DNA from: MFD09286-c1 sp963701015
GTDB taxonomy: Bacteria > Bacteroidota > Bacteroidia > Bacteroidales > DTGW01
Reading direction: 5' to 3'
Assembly: GCA_963701015.1 (NCBI GenBank)
Contig: OY969556.1
Span: 2,356,001 to 2,420,000 of the forward strand
Length of the DNA: 64,000 nt
Below the pieces are notes generated by a model. The model did no database searches and was not told where the DNA came from. It worked only from the letters and a program-made list of their open reading frames with translations. Both the position numbers and the translations under genes were made by a program. This document shows positions 56,725 to 64,000 of the stretch, one piece after another (position 1 is the stretch's first letter; each line of letters starts with the position of its first letter).

Positions 56725-59319
56725 TTAATAACTATCTACCAAACTTAAAATTTGAAGTTGTTTTTCAATATCAACAATAGGTTGTTTGGTGAGTAACTGA
56801 ATATTTATTTTTTCTCCAGGCAAAATGTCGAAGTAATTATCGGTAAAAAATCCATCGTTTTTTTCCAAACTCAAAAATACATTTCTCGCCAGTTTATCAG
56901 TGCTCAAAGTAATAGAATAGCCATTTGCTGTTTTTTCAATTGTTTTTGAAATTACAGGTTTTGAAAGTTCTAAATCCTTTGCTGGCAATAAATATAAAAC
57001 ATTATTCGCTATAATTGAATCCCCTTCCTTTAAAGACGCCTTTAAAAACACATTTTTTCGGTCTTTCCCATTTAAAATATCCTTTACCCCTGCTTCATAA
57101 ACCATTATTCCTTTGTTATGCTGTATTTCAACAGGTAGCGATTTAGTCCAAACCTGGTTTCCGGAAAAATCAATTGCGTTAAGTTGCACTTCAGCATTAA
57201 TTGAATTTATACGATCGGTTGCAAGAAAAATTTTAATCGAATCATTTTCTAAATATGGCATAATAACAGTCTCGGCATAAGCTTTTTTTGCAAAATATTG
57301 TAAAGCTTTCCATCTGCCATAATAATCGATACTCGACCAGCTTGCAACTGGCCAGCAATCATTTAATTGCCAAAAAATTGTGCCCATTGTATAAGGCATA
57401 TTTCTGCGGTGGGCTTCAATGGCTGCCTTAATTGCTTCGGCTTGTAAAACCTGACTTATATAAAGAAAACTTTTAAAATCCTTTGGTTCGCGATACAAAT
57501 TCTTCATATAATCTTTTATCAGCATATTACCATTTCCACTGCGTTGGTGCCAAGCCATAACTTCCGATTGAATATCATAATCTTCAGGTTTTGTATAGGT
57601 TTCAACAGTTTTAAATTCAGGGAACGATTGAAATCCGTATTCACTCATAAAACGTCCTATATATTTATTATAGTCGCTAAAGGGTTGTTTCCCATGCCAA
57701 ACACCCCAATAATGCATATCACCAGAACGGGATTCATAGGTAGAAACATTGTCGGAACCAGAATATGGTGATGTTCTCCAATAAAATGCATTTTTTGTAT
57801 TCGATTTAACAACACCGGGTAAAATTTCATTGAAAATTTTCATGTAATTTTTCCAGATAATATTTTTCTGTTCCTTTGAATATGAAGATTTCCAACCCCA
57901 GCCATTTCCATCGCCAGGTTCACCCCAGCCCGATTCAATTTCATTATTACCGCACCAAAGGGCAATACAAGGATGATTGCGCAATCGTATTACATTATCA
58001 ATTGCTTCCTGCTTCACATTATCTAAAAAATCATCATCACCAGGATACATGCTACATGCAAACATAAAATCCTGCCAAACCATAATTCCATATTTATCAC
58101 ACAAATCATAAAATATATCGTTTTCATAAATTCCACCACCCCATACACGCAGAATATTCATATGTGCATCGGCAGCCGACTTAACAATATGTTCATAATT
58201 TTCGGGTGAAACTCTTGTAAGAAATATATCATTTGGAATATAATCGGCTCCTTTTGCAAATACTGCTACATTATTAAGTTTTATATAAAAGCTTTTTCCT
58301 TTTCCATCTTTATCAAGATCCTGTTCCACAGTCAAAGTCCGAACTCCAATTTTTGTTTGGGCTTCATCTACTACAAGATTTTTATCGTGAACCAAACTGG
58401 TTAAATTATACAAATATTGCTCACCTAAACCATTACTCCACCAAAGCTTAGGGTTCTTGATCTCAAAAGCAACATCAATTTTATTATCACCTTGATTTAA
58501 ATGTAATTCCTTATTTGCTAGTACAGTTGCATTGGATTTAATTTCTAACCTTGCAGTTTGAACAGTTGAACATTCAATTTGATAATGGGCTATAAGCTTG
58601 GCTGATGCATCTGTAATTTCTTCCTGCGAAAAATAAATATTATCAATTCGAATATCATTCCAAGCTTTTATATATACTGGTCTCCAAATTCCAGAAGTGA
58701 CAAATCGCGGACCCCAATCCCAACCAAATTGAAATGGAGCTTTCCTTATAAAATTGCTCACGTGTGTAAAACCTAATCCACCAATTTCGGAAAGATCATT
58801 GGAAGCAGGAAGTGGATATCCATTTTTTTCAAGTTCTTGTAAACCCATAAATATAGGCGAATGGAAATATACACGAAGAATATTTTTTTTATCTTTTAAA
58901 ACTTTTTTACAGTCGACCTGCCATTCACGGAACATATTATTGGCAGACAAAAGTTTAGTATCATTTAAATATACATCAGCATATGTATCTAGACCCATAA
59001 AATCGAGAATTATATTACTTTTAGCTAATACATCTGGTGTAATATCAAATGTAGTTTGGTATTCCCAATTAACCTTATCGACCCATTGCTCATCACGTTC
59101 ATTGGTTCGATAAAAAGGATCATTAATTATTTTATTTGCCAGCAAATCAGTATGAACACAGCCAGGAACAGTTGCAGGATAAATTGATGGAAATCCGGCT
59201 TCTTTAAATTGCCAACCAGTATTTAATTCAATTGTTTTCACATTGTTGCTTCCTGTTTGAGCCTTCATTTGTAAAGAAATTATTGATAAAAAGATAAATA
59301 AATATTTGTAGTTTTTCAT
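56725..59319 (-). CDS. Exported GH2-family beta-mannosidase
   Basis: 864 residues. Signal peptide (1-20, ending QMKAQ), then the GH2 sugar-binding domain (NTGWQFKEAGFPSIYPATVPG), an immunoglobulin-like domain, and the TIM barrel. The catalytic pair is Glu460 (acid/base, ALWCGNNEIESGWGEP) and Glu560 (nucleophile, FMSEYGFQSFP). RVWGGGIYENDIFYDLCDKYG and MVWQDFMFACSMYP are typical of beta-mannosidases rather than beta-galactosidases. It releases mannose from beta-mannan or glycan ends, probably in the periplasm. No sorting tail. No sugar-uptake genes adjoin it. Confidence 0.93.
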   Translation of the reverse strand: MKNYKYLFIFLSIISLQMKAQTGSNNVKTIELNTGWQFKEAGFPSIYPATVPGCVHTDLLANKIINDPFYRTNERDEQWVDKVNWEYQTTFDITPDVLAKSNIILDFMGLDTYADVYLNDTKLLSANNMFREWQVDCKKVLKDKKNILRVYFHSPIFMGLQELEKNGYPLPASNDLSEIGGLGFTHVSNFIRKAPFQFGWDWGPRFVTSGIWRPVYIKAWNDIRIDNIYFSQEEITDASAKLIAHYQIECSTVQTARLEIKSNATVLANKELHLNQGDNKIDVAFEIKNPKLWWSNGLGEQYLYNLTSLVHDKNLVVDEAQTKIGVRTLTVEQDLDKDGKGKSFYIKLNNVAVFAKGADYIPNDIFLTRVSPENYEHIVKSAADAHMNILRVWGGGIYENDIFYDLCDKYGIMVWQDFMFACSMYPGDDDFLDNVKQEAIDNVIRLRNHPCIALWCGNNEIESGWGEPGDGNGWGWKSSYSKEQKNIIWKNYMKIFNEILPGVVKSNTKNAFYWRTSPYSGSDNVSTYESRSGDMHYWGVWHGKQPFSDYNKYIGRFMSEYGFQSFPEFKTVETYTKPEDYDIQSEVMAWHQRSGNGNMLIKDYMKNLYREPKDFKSFLYISQVLQAEAIKAAIEAHRRNMPYTMGTIFWQLNDCWPVASWSSIDYYGRWKALQYFAKKAYAETVIMPYLENDSIKIFLATDRINSINAEVQLNAIDFSGNQVWTKSLPVEIQHNKGIMVYEAGVKDILNGKDRKNVFLKASLKEGDSIIANNVLYLLPAKDLELSKPVISKTIEKTANGYSITLSTDKLARNVFLSLEKNDGFFTDNYFDILPGEKINIQLLTKQPIVDIEKQLQILSLVDSY

Positions 59320-59580
59320 TTAATTAATTTTTAATCTAAAGTTAACGCGAGTTTACAAATTTCAAAAATAAATTAAATTTAAAACAATTTAAGGTAATGT
59401 TTGTGTAACCCATAATAGTGAAATTAAGTATAATAATTAATCTGTATAAATACACAAATAAGGAATTCACAAAAATTTTAGTAATATAAAAAATGATTAC
59501 TTCAGCAATATAAATTCATTATTGAGGTTTTAATTTTTTAAGATAGAATTTAATATTTAATAACTAACTAAAATTCGATT

Positions 59581-59883
59581 ATGAAATTTTTCAATGTTTT
59601 AAAAGGCAAAGGTTCGGATAATGAATTATTGGATAAAATAGAAATTAAAGAAAGGCCAAAAAATAGTGAAACATATTATCTTATGCCCAATAATGATAAC
59701 GCTCAAGAGTCGATATCTGAAATATTGAATTATAATAAAATTCAGTTTATTCAAAATAAACAAGGCTGTATTAAATGCGATTTAACAATTAAATTATATA
59801 ACTTTTTACTGTCAAATAGTAAAAAAATGGAGTTTTCAATCACAATTGAGGAACCTATTGCCTGGAAGGATTATTTAAATTAA
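59581..59883 (+). CDS. Short hypothetical protein
   Basis: 100 residues, charged, no signal peptide or membrane segment. A sequence MPNNDNAQESISEILNYNKIQF in the middle and ITIEEPIAWKDYLN at the end suggest an alpha/beta domain. No family recognised. It stands alone between two long AT-rich gaps (59320-59580 and 59884-60204), neither of which shows a gene. Confidence 0.5.
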   Translation: MKFFNVLKGKGSDNELLDKIEIKERPKNSETYYLMPNNDNAQESISEILNYNKIQFIQNKQGCIKCDLTIKLYNFLLSNSKKMEFSITIEEPIAWKDYLN

Positions 59884-60204
59884 TAACCATTAATACCTTG
59901 ATTTATTAATAGTTGGAACCATATGATACTTTAGTTTCAAATTATTCATTGACTCACTTATAATTAAATTATTCAATTTTCTTAAAATTTTCCAATTCAA
60001 ATTTAATATTCTTATAAAATCTCATTGTTTATCTGCAATCGATTGTATGAACCAATTCAATTAAAAATTTATAAAATTTAATTGAAATTTTTCTATATTT
60101 TATCTTATCTCCTTCCATATCTATTGATATTCCTATGTCATTGAATTATCTTTCAAACAAAATAAAGTAGTAAAAAAAAATAATAACTTATTATTTAGAA
60201 TTAT
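59884..60204. other. AT-rich intergenic region upstream of the amylase
   Basis: About 320 bases with no convincing reading frame, repeat array or hairpin terminator. It presumably holds the amylase promoter, but no clean TTG/TAnnTTTG pair was found. Confidence 0.4.
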
Positions 60205-61809
60205 ATGAAAAGAAAAATTGGAGTATTTATTTATATCCTGATATTAGGATTTAGCATATATGGCGAAGATTCAATTCAATATGGCACACCTTTTAGTGGT
60301 GTTCCTGATCCACGAGATGTTTCAATATATCAGGTAAACATTAGAAGCTTTAGTTCAACACGGAATTTAAAAGGCGTAATGAACCGAATTGATAGCATTA
60401 AAGCTTTAGGTGTGAATGTAATATATTTAATGCCAATTGCACCAGTTGGTACCAGTTCAAAATCAGTTAATTCTCCTTACTGTTGGAAAAGTTTTTATTC
60501 TGTTGGTTCAGAATATGGTACTCTTGCTGATTTACGAAATTTTGTTGATAGTGCTCATAGTTTAGGAATGGCTGTAATATTGGATTGGGTTGTAAATCAA
60601 ACTTCTTGGGACAATCCTTGGATTTCGGCACATAAGGATTGGTACCAACAAGATGCAAACGGTAATATCATTCATTTATCAACATATACAGATGTTGCTG
60701 CATTGAATTTTTCCAATTCAATCATGTGCGATACAATGATACAATGTATGAGGAATTGGATTTTTACAGCAAATATTGATGGTTTTAGATGTGACTTTGC
60801 CAACAATCCTCCAGATTCATTTTGGAAACAATGCTTAACAGGTTTAAGAAGTATTTCTACTCACAAATTGTTGATGTTTGCTGAGGGAGATCATACTAGT
60901 CTTTATACTGATGGATTTGACTATATATTTGGAGATGATTATTATTATAATGCTATTGCTCCAATTTACCAAAGCGCAGCTTCGGTGACAAAAATAGATA
61001 GCTATAATGCTTCGGAATACTCAAATGCTGGAACCAGTAATTTGGTTGCACGTTATCTTTCGAATCATGATGTTTATGGAAGTTATGGATCTCCATTTAC
61101 AATTTTTGGAGGTAAAAATGGGACCATGGCTGCATTTGTAACTATAGCATTAATGAAAAGCGTACCGTTTATATACAATGGTATGGAAGTTGGAAATACA
61201 GTCGCAATGCCCTTCCCTTTTAATTCGTCAGTTATTAATTGGGGCGAAGATTTATCAGTTACCCCATTGATGAAACAAATTATTGCTTTCCGTAATAGCA
61301 GTTTAGCAATAAGACAAGGAAGTTTGACTTCATATGATAACACAAATATTTGTGCATTCGTAAAAAAATCGGGAACGGAATATGTTTTTGTCATATCAAA
61401 TTTACGAAATGAAGCTATAAATTATACATTACCAGCTGCTTTAGCTAACACTAACTGGACTGATGCAATTGCTGACACGGCAATAACTTTAGGCTCTACA
61501 ATTCAATTACAACCATATGCATATAAAATATATAAAGGAGGAACTCCTACAGATGTAAAATCAATAAATAATTTTGATGTTAATATATATCCAAATCCAA
61601 TACTAAATAAGCATACTACTTTTCAACTGACCAATTTTAAAAATTATAATGATGTTTCATTAACCATATCAGATATTAATGGTGAAATAATGTTACAAAA
61701 ACAACATTTCAACTCTGGTCCGGTTGAATTAAATCTTATTCCTGGAGTTTATATTGCAACTATTAAATTTGCAAACGGGTATTTGAATAAGAAAATAATT
61801 GTTGAATAG
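60205..61809 (+). CDS. Secreted GH13 alpha-amylase with type IX sorting domain
   Basis: 534 residues. Signal peptide (1-20), then a GH13 barrel. Region I is DWVVNQT, where the usual final histidine (NH) is Gln132; region II has nucleophile Asp197 in DGFRCDFAN; region III Glu227 in FAEGD; region IV Asp289 in YLSNHD. The last 75 residues are a type A Por sorting domain (VNIYPNPILN ... PGVYIATIKF ... KKIIVE). It is exported by the type IX system and acts on starch or related alpha-glucans. The His-to-Gln change in region I is unusual and may alter substrate preference. No SusC/SusD pair is adjacent. Confidence 0.93.
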   Translation: MKRKIGVFIYILILGFSIYGEDSIQYGTPFSGVPDPRDVSIYQVNIRSFSSTRNLKGVMNRIDSIKALGVNVIYLMPIAPVGTSSKSVNSPYCWKSFYSVGSEYGTLADLRNFVDSAHSLGMAVILDWVVNQTSWDNPWISAHKDWYQQDANGNIIHLSTYTDVAALNFSNSIMCDTMIQCMRNWIFTANIDGFRCDFANNPPDSFWKQCLTGLRSISTHKLLMFAEGDHTSLYTDGFDYIFGDDYYYNAIAPIYQSAASVTKIDSYNASEYSNAGTSNLVARYLSNHDVYGSYGSPFTIFGGKNGTMAAFVTIALMKSVPFIYNGMEVGNTVAMPFPFNSSVINWGEDLSVTPLMKQIIAFRNSSLAIRQGSLTSYDNTNICAFVKKSGTEYVFVISNLRNEAINYTLPAALANTNWTDAIADTAITLGSTIQLQPYAYKIYKGGTPTDVKSINNFDVNIYPNPILNKHTTFQLTNFKNYNDVSLTISDINGEIMLQKQHFNSGPVELNLIPGVYIATIKFANGYLNKKIIVE

Positions 61810-61912
61810 AAAACAATAAACTTAAGATTGAATTCATAAAATAAAGTAAGAAATACTTTTTTTCAATATTTCAATAACTATAAACATTTGTCTCATAATC
61901 CATAACAAAACA

Positions 61913-61939
61913 AGAGAGGCTGCATAAAGCAGCCTCTTT
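61913..61939 (-). terminator. Hairpin terminator after the OmpA/TPR lipoprotein
   Basis: AGAGGCTGC (61915-61923) pairs with GCAGCCTCT (61929-61937), loop of five. On the minus strand it is followed by CTTGTTTTG, a weak T tract, 20 bases past the lipoprotein stop. Confidence 0.6.
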
Positions 61940-61960
61940 GTTGTAAATCTTTTCAAAAGA

Positions 61961-63685
61961 TTATTGAATGATTGATTTGAATGTTTCATCATTGAAATAT
62001 TTCAAAAATTCAACATCCTTTTTTGCATAAGCTTTAAGTTTCATGTCTTTACCAACAGCTGTGCGAAGATTATTGAAAACCATATCTGAATTATCAGTTC
62101 TGGCACCTAAGATTGCTTTTAAATAATAAGCATCACCGCTTTCATCTTTGCTATTGCCAATTGTGGTTATTGCACCATTGTAATTTTTGCTTAATAATTT
62201 CGCTAAAGCAGCATTGTATTCGCTTGCGTTACCAAAATATCCGGTAGCTGCATCATATTTGCCTTTCATTATATTAATAATTCCAAGGTTATAATTTGGA
62301 GCATCACCAGCACCTACAGCTGCTGTTGACAATTCTTCAGCAGTTGCAATATCGCCTTGTAATAATGCAAGTGCACCCATATTTGTTTTAACTGCATCAT
62401 TATTATCAATTGCTTTAGCTGCTTCTAGAGCTACTTTTGCAGAGTCAAGTTTTCCTAACTGGATATCAACATCACCTAAATTGTTTTTAGCACGTACGTC
62501 AGTTGGGAACTTATCTGAAGCCTTTTTATATAATGCAGCTTTTTTATTTAAATCCTGAATCAAACTAGCAGCATGTAAAATTTCTTCAAGTTTTAAAGTA
62601 TCAGGATTGGTGTCGGCAAGCTGCAGAAGTTCTGCATCTGAATATCCAATTGCATCAACTTTAACAGTGAATTTCGACCTACGTAATTCAGGTAAAATTT
62701 TCACTTTAATTTCATCAAATGCTTCTGAAATTTTCATAATTTCTTTATCACGAACTTCCGGATCGGAGTACATCGAAAGCACTCTTAATACCAAATCTTT
62801 GTCCTTAATATCTGATTTTTCCATTAAATCTTTAAAACCATCCCAATCTTCAGGAGTTGTTAAATATTTAATCAAATCATCCTTTTTTTCAAGTGATTTG
62901 ATTTTTTGTTTCCTGATTTCGCCTTTTAAATAATCCTTGGCTGAATTTTCACGTGATTCAGATAATTTAGTATTCAAATGAACTGGTCCATCTGGTGAAG
63001 CTGTTGACCAAATTTCAATTGCTTTAATTGAATCTTTTGTACCTGAAGAAACAGATTTGATATAATCATTTAAATTTTTAATTGCATCATTTTTCAATTC
63101 AGAAGAACGAATTTCAGCCCTGTTTATCAAATAATGAATATCAGCGGTTTTATCTTCCGAAGTAACTTGAACATATTTATCAGGTAACGAAATTGTTTTA
63201 GGTGTTATTTTAACCAACTTTGGAGTAGTAATAATACCATCGGCAACTTTAAAAGTTCCAATATCTAATGTTTCTTTCTTTAGCTGTGCAGTTACTTTTA
63301 ACTCAAGATCTGACAGCATATATTCATCTTTATAGGTAAATTTTACAGGTTGTGTAAAACTTCCACCTGCTTCAAACGGGATAGCCTGATCATTTGCCTG
63401 AACAGCTTCGCCTTGAAGTTTTTTAGGATCAAGTGCTAATTCACCACCTTCGTATTTTAGTACAGGTGTAATTGTAACTACAGCATTTTTATTAAAATAC
63501 TTCTGAGGGAAAGTACCAGAAACAGTTCCCTGTACTTCTCCATTCTGTAGCTCAAGGACTTTAGGAGTTGCATCGTATTTAACTTTGCTACTATCATCCT
63601 TCATTTTTTGCAATCCAGCGCAACCACTTATTGCGACAGCTAATGTTAAAAATATTGCTAATTTGCTAAAATAAACTTTTTTCAT
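61961..63685 (-). CDS. Lipoprotein with OmpA-like and TPR regions
   Basis: 574 residues. Lipoprotein signal with lipobox AISGC (lipidated Cys22). Residues 30-180 are beta-rich; residues about 185-345 resemble an OmpA-type peptidoglycan-binding fold (YLINRAEIRSSELKN, IEIWSTASPDGPVHLNTKLSESRENSAKDYL); the C-terminal 200 residues hold five or so TPR-like repeats (KFPTDVRAKNNLGDVDIQLGKLDSAKVAL and following). Such proteins tether the outer membrane to peptidoglycan in Bacteroidota. The upstream -7 element and downstream hairpin make it a single-gene unit. Exact role unknown. Confidence 0.85.
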   Translation of the reverse strand: MKKVYFSKLAIFLTLAVAISGCAGLQKMKDDSSKVKYDATPKVLELQNGEVQGTVSGTFPQKYFNKNAVVTITPVLKYEGGELALDPKKLQGEAVQANDQAIPFEAGGSFTQPVKFTYKDEYMLSDLELKVTAQLKKETLDIGTFKVADGIITTPKLVKITPKTISLPDKYVQVTSEDKTADIHYLINRAEIRSSELKNDAIKNLNDYIKSVSSGTKDSIKAIEIWSTASPDGPVHLNTKLSESRENSAKDYLKGEIRKQKIKSLEKKDDLIKYLTTPEDWDGFKDLMEKSDIKDKDLVLRVLSMYSDPEVRDKEIMKISEAFDEIKVKILPELRRSKFTVKVDAIGYSDAELLQLADTNPDTLKLEEILHAASLIQDLNKKAALYKKASDKFPTDVRAKNNLGDVDIQLGKLDSAKVALEAAKAIDNNDAVKTNMGALALLQGDIATAEELSTAAVGAGDAPNYNLGIINIMKGKYDAATGYFGNASEYNAALAKLLSKNYNGAITTIGNSKDESGDAYYLKAILGARTDNSDMVFNNLRTAVGKDMKLKAYAKKDVEFLKYFNDETFKSIIQ

Positions 63686-63732
63686 AGTTCAATAGGTATT
63701 GGTTTTCAATTTAAATTGCGTGTATAATCATA

Positions 63733-63740
63733 CAAACTTA
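63733..63740 (-). promoter_or_regulatory. Candidate -7 promoter element of the OmpA/TPR lipoprotein gene
   Basis: Minus strand TAAGTTTG, an exact TAnnTTTG match, 48 bases upstream of the ATG. Confidence 0.45.
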
Positions 63741-63886
63741 CTAATGTTTTTATTAAAAAAAAATTTGGCAGAGCCATTATGACCATTTTTTTGTTTTTTT
63801 AAAAGAAATAATTTTTATTTTAGATATAATTTTTTGTAAAACTATTATCTAACAACTTGCAACTATCTGAATAAGTGGTAATTAAA

Positions 63887-63906
63887 AACCCCACTTTTGT
63901 GGGGTT
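63887..63906 (-). terminator. Rho-independent terminator of the gene at the right edge
   Basis: AACCCCAC (63887-63894) pairs with GTGGGGTT (63899-63906), loop TTTT; on the minus strand the stem runs into a T tract (GGGGTTTTTAAT). It follows the stop codon of the partial minus-strand gene by ten bases. Confidence 0.8.
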
Positions 63907-63915
63907 AAATTAGTA

Positions 63916-63999
63916 TTAAAAACCAGACTCAGCATACTCAATAAAATCAAATGGAATTTTAAATAAGTGTGAGAAATGTTCTCCGGTTTCCTTGCTATC
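63916..63999 (-). CDS. C-terminal end of an unidentified gene (partial)
   Basis: The minus strand reads open from the right edge for 27 codons to a TAA at 63918-63916, ending IPFDFIEYAESGF. Codon use matches neighbours and a strong terminator follows at once, so it is likely a real gene end. Too short to name. Confidence 0.6.
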   Translation of the reverse strand, partial: DSKETGEHFSHLFKIPFDFIEYAESGF

Positions 64000-64000
64000 A

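Overview
The window is a low-GC chromosomal segment of a member of the Bacteroidota. The evidence is: gliding-associated GldF/GldG; a PorP/SprF-like protein paired with a PKD/CHU_C adhesin; two secreted enzymes with type IX (Por) sorting tails; promoters that match the Bacteroidota -7 element TAnnTTTG; and almost no Shine-Dalgarno sequences. HydG (maturation of [FeFe]-hydrogenase) suggests an anaerobic or fermentative life. No rRNA, tRNA, CRISPR array, phage or insertion sequence was seen.

Layout. 1-6.4 kb: end of a membrane glycosyltransferase, a thiamine-binding-type protein, an unknown protein, a RecD/Dda-like helicase, and the sulfate-activation operon cysC-cysD-cysN on the minus strand. 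6.5-11.3 kb: dnaN, then a DUF4340-like protein, GldG and GldF. 11.4-17.8 kb: tpiA, prmA and a very large exported protein of unknown function. 18.4-26 kb: an L-arabinose module on the plus strand (sodium symporter, araA, araD, araB, GH51 arabinofuranosidase), which frees arabinose from side chains, imports it and converts it to D-xylulose 5-phosphate. 26-32.6 kb: a PatB-type C-S lyase and BirA on the minus strand, then rsfS-ftsH-DUF2007-cdsA-psd on the plus strand (ribosome silencing, membrane proteolysis, phospholipid synthesis). 32.6-39.8 kb: a TPR sensor kinase and the PorP/SprF + PKD pair. 40-45.4 kb: glyA, panB, dnaK and two small membrane proteins. 45.5-52.9 kb: hydG, an M14 carboxypeptidase, hisS, ettA and an unknown exported protein. 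53-64 kb: a hybrid kinase with a degenerate ATP-binding domain, pepD, a PqqD-like protein, a GH2 beta-mannosidase, a GH13 amylase, and an OmpA/TPR lipoprotein, ending in the tail of an unidentified gene.

Two patterns stand out. First, six genes (cysD, ettA, araD, the GH51 gene, gldF, patB) are followed by degenerate tandem arrays with a strict 8- or 7-base period, and in every case the first unit begins on the stop codon itself. Two of the octamer arrays are paired with a second array in inverted orientation. Second, five conserved genes (dnaN, patB, ftsH, the PKD gene, ettA) each carry one single-base frameshift. These are best read as consensus sequence errors, and they were merged here into single genes.
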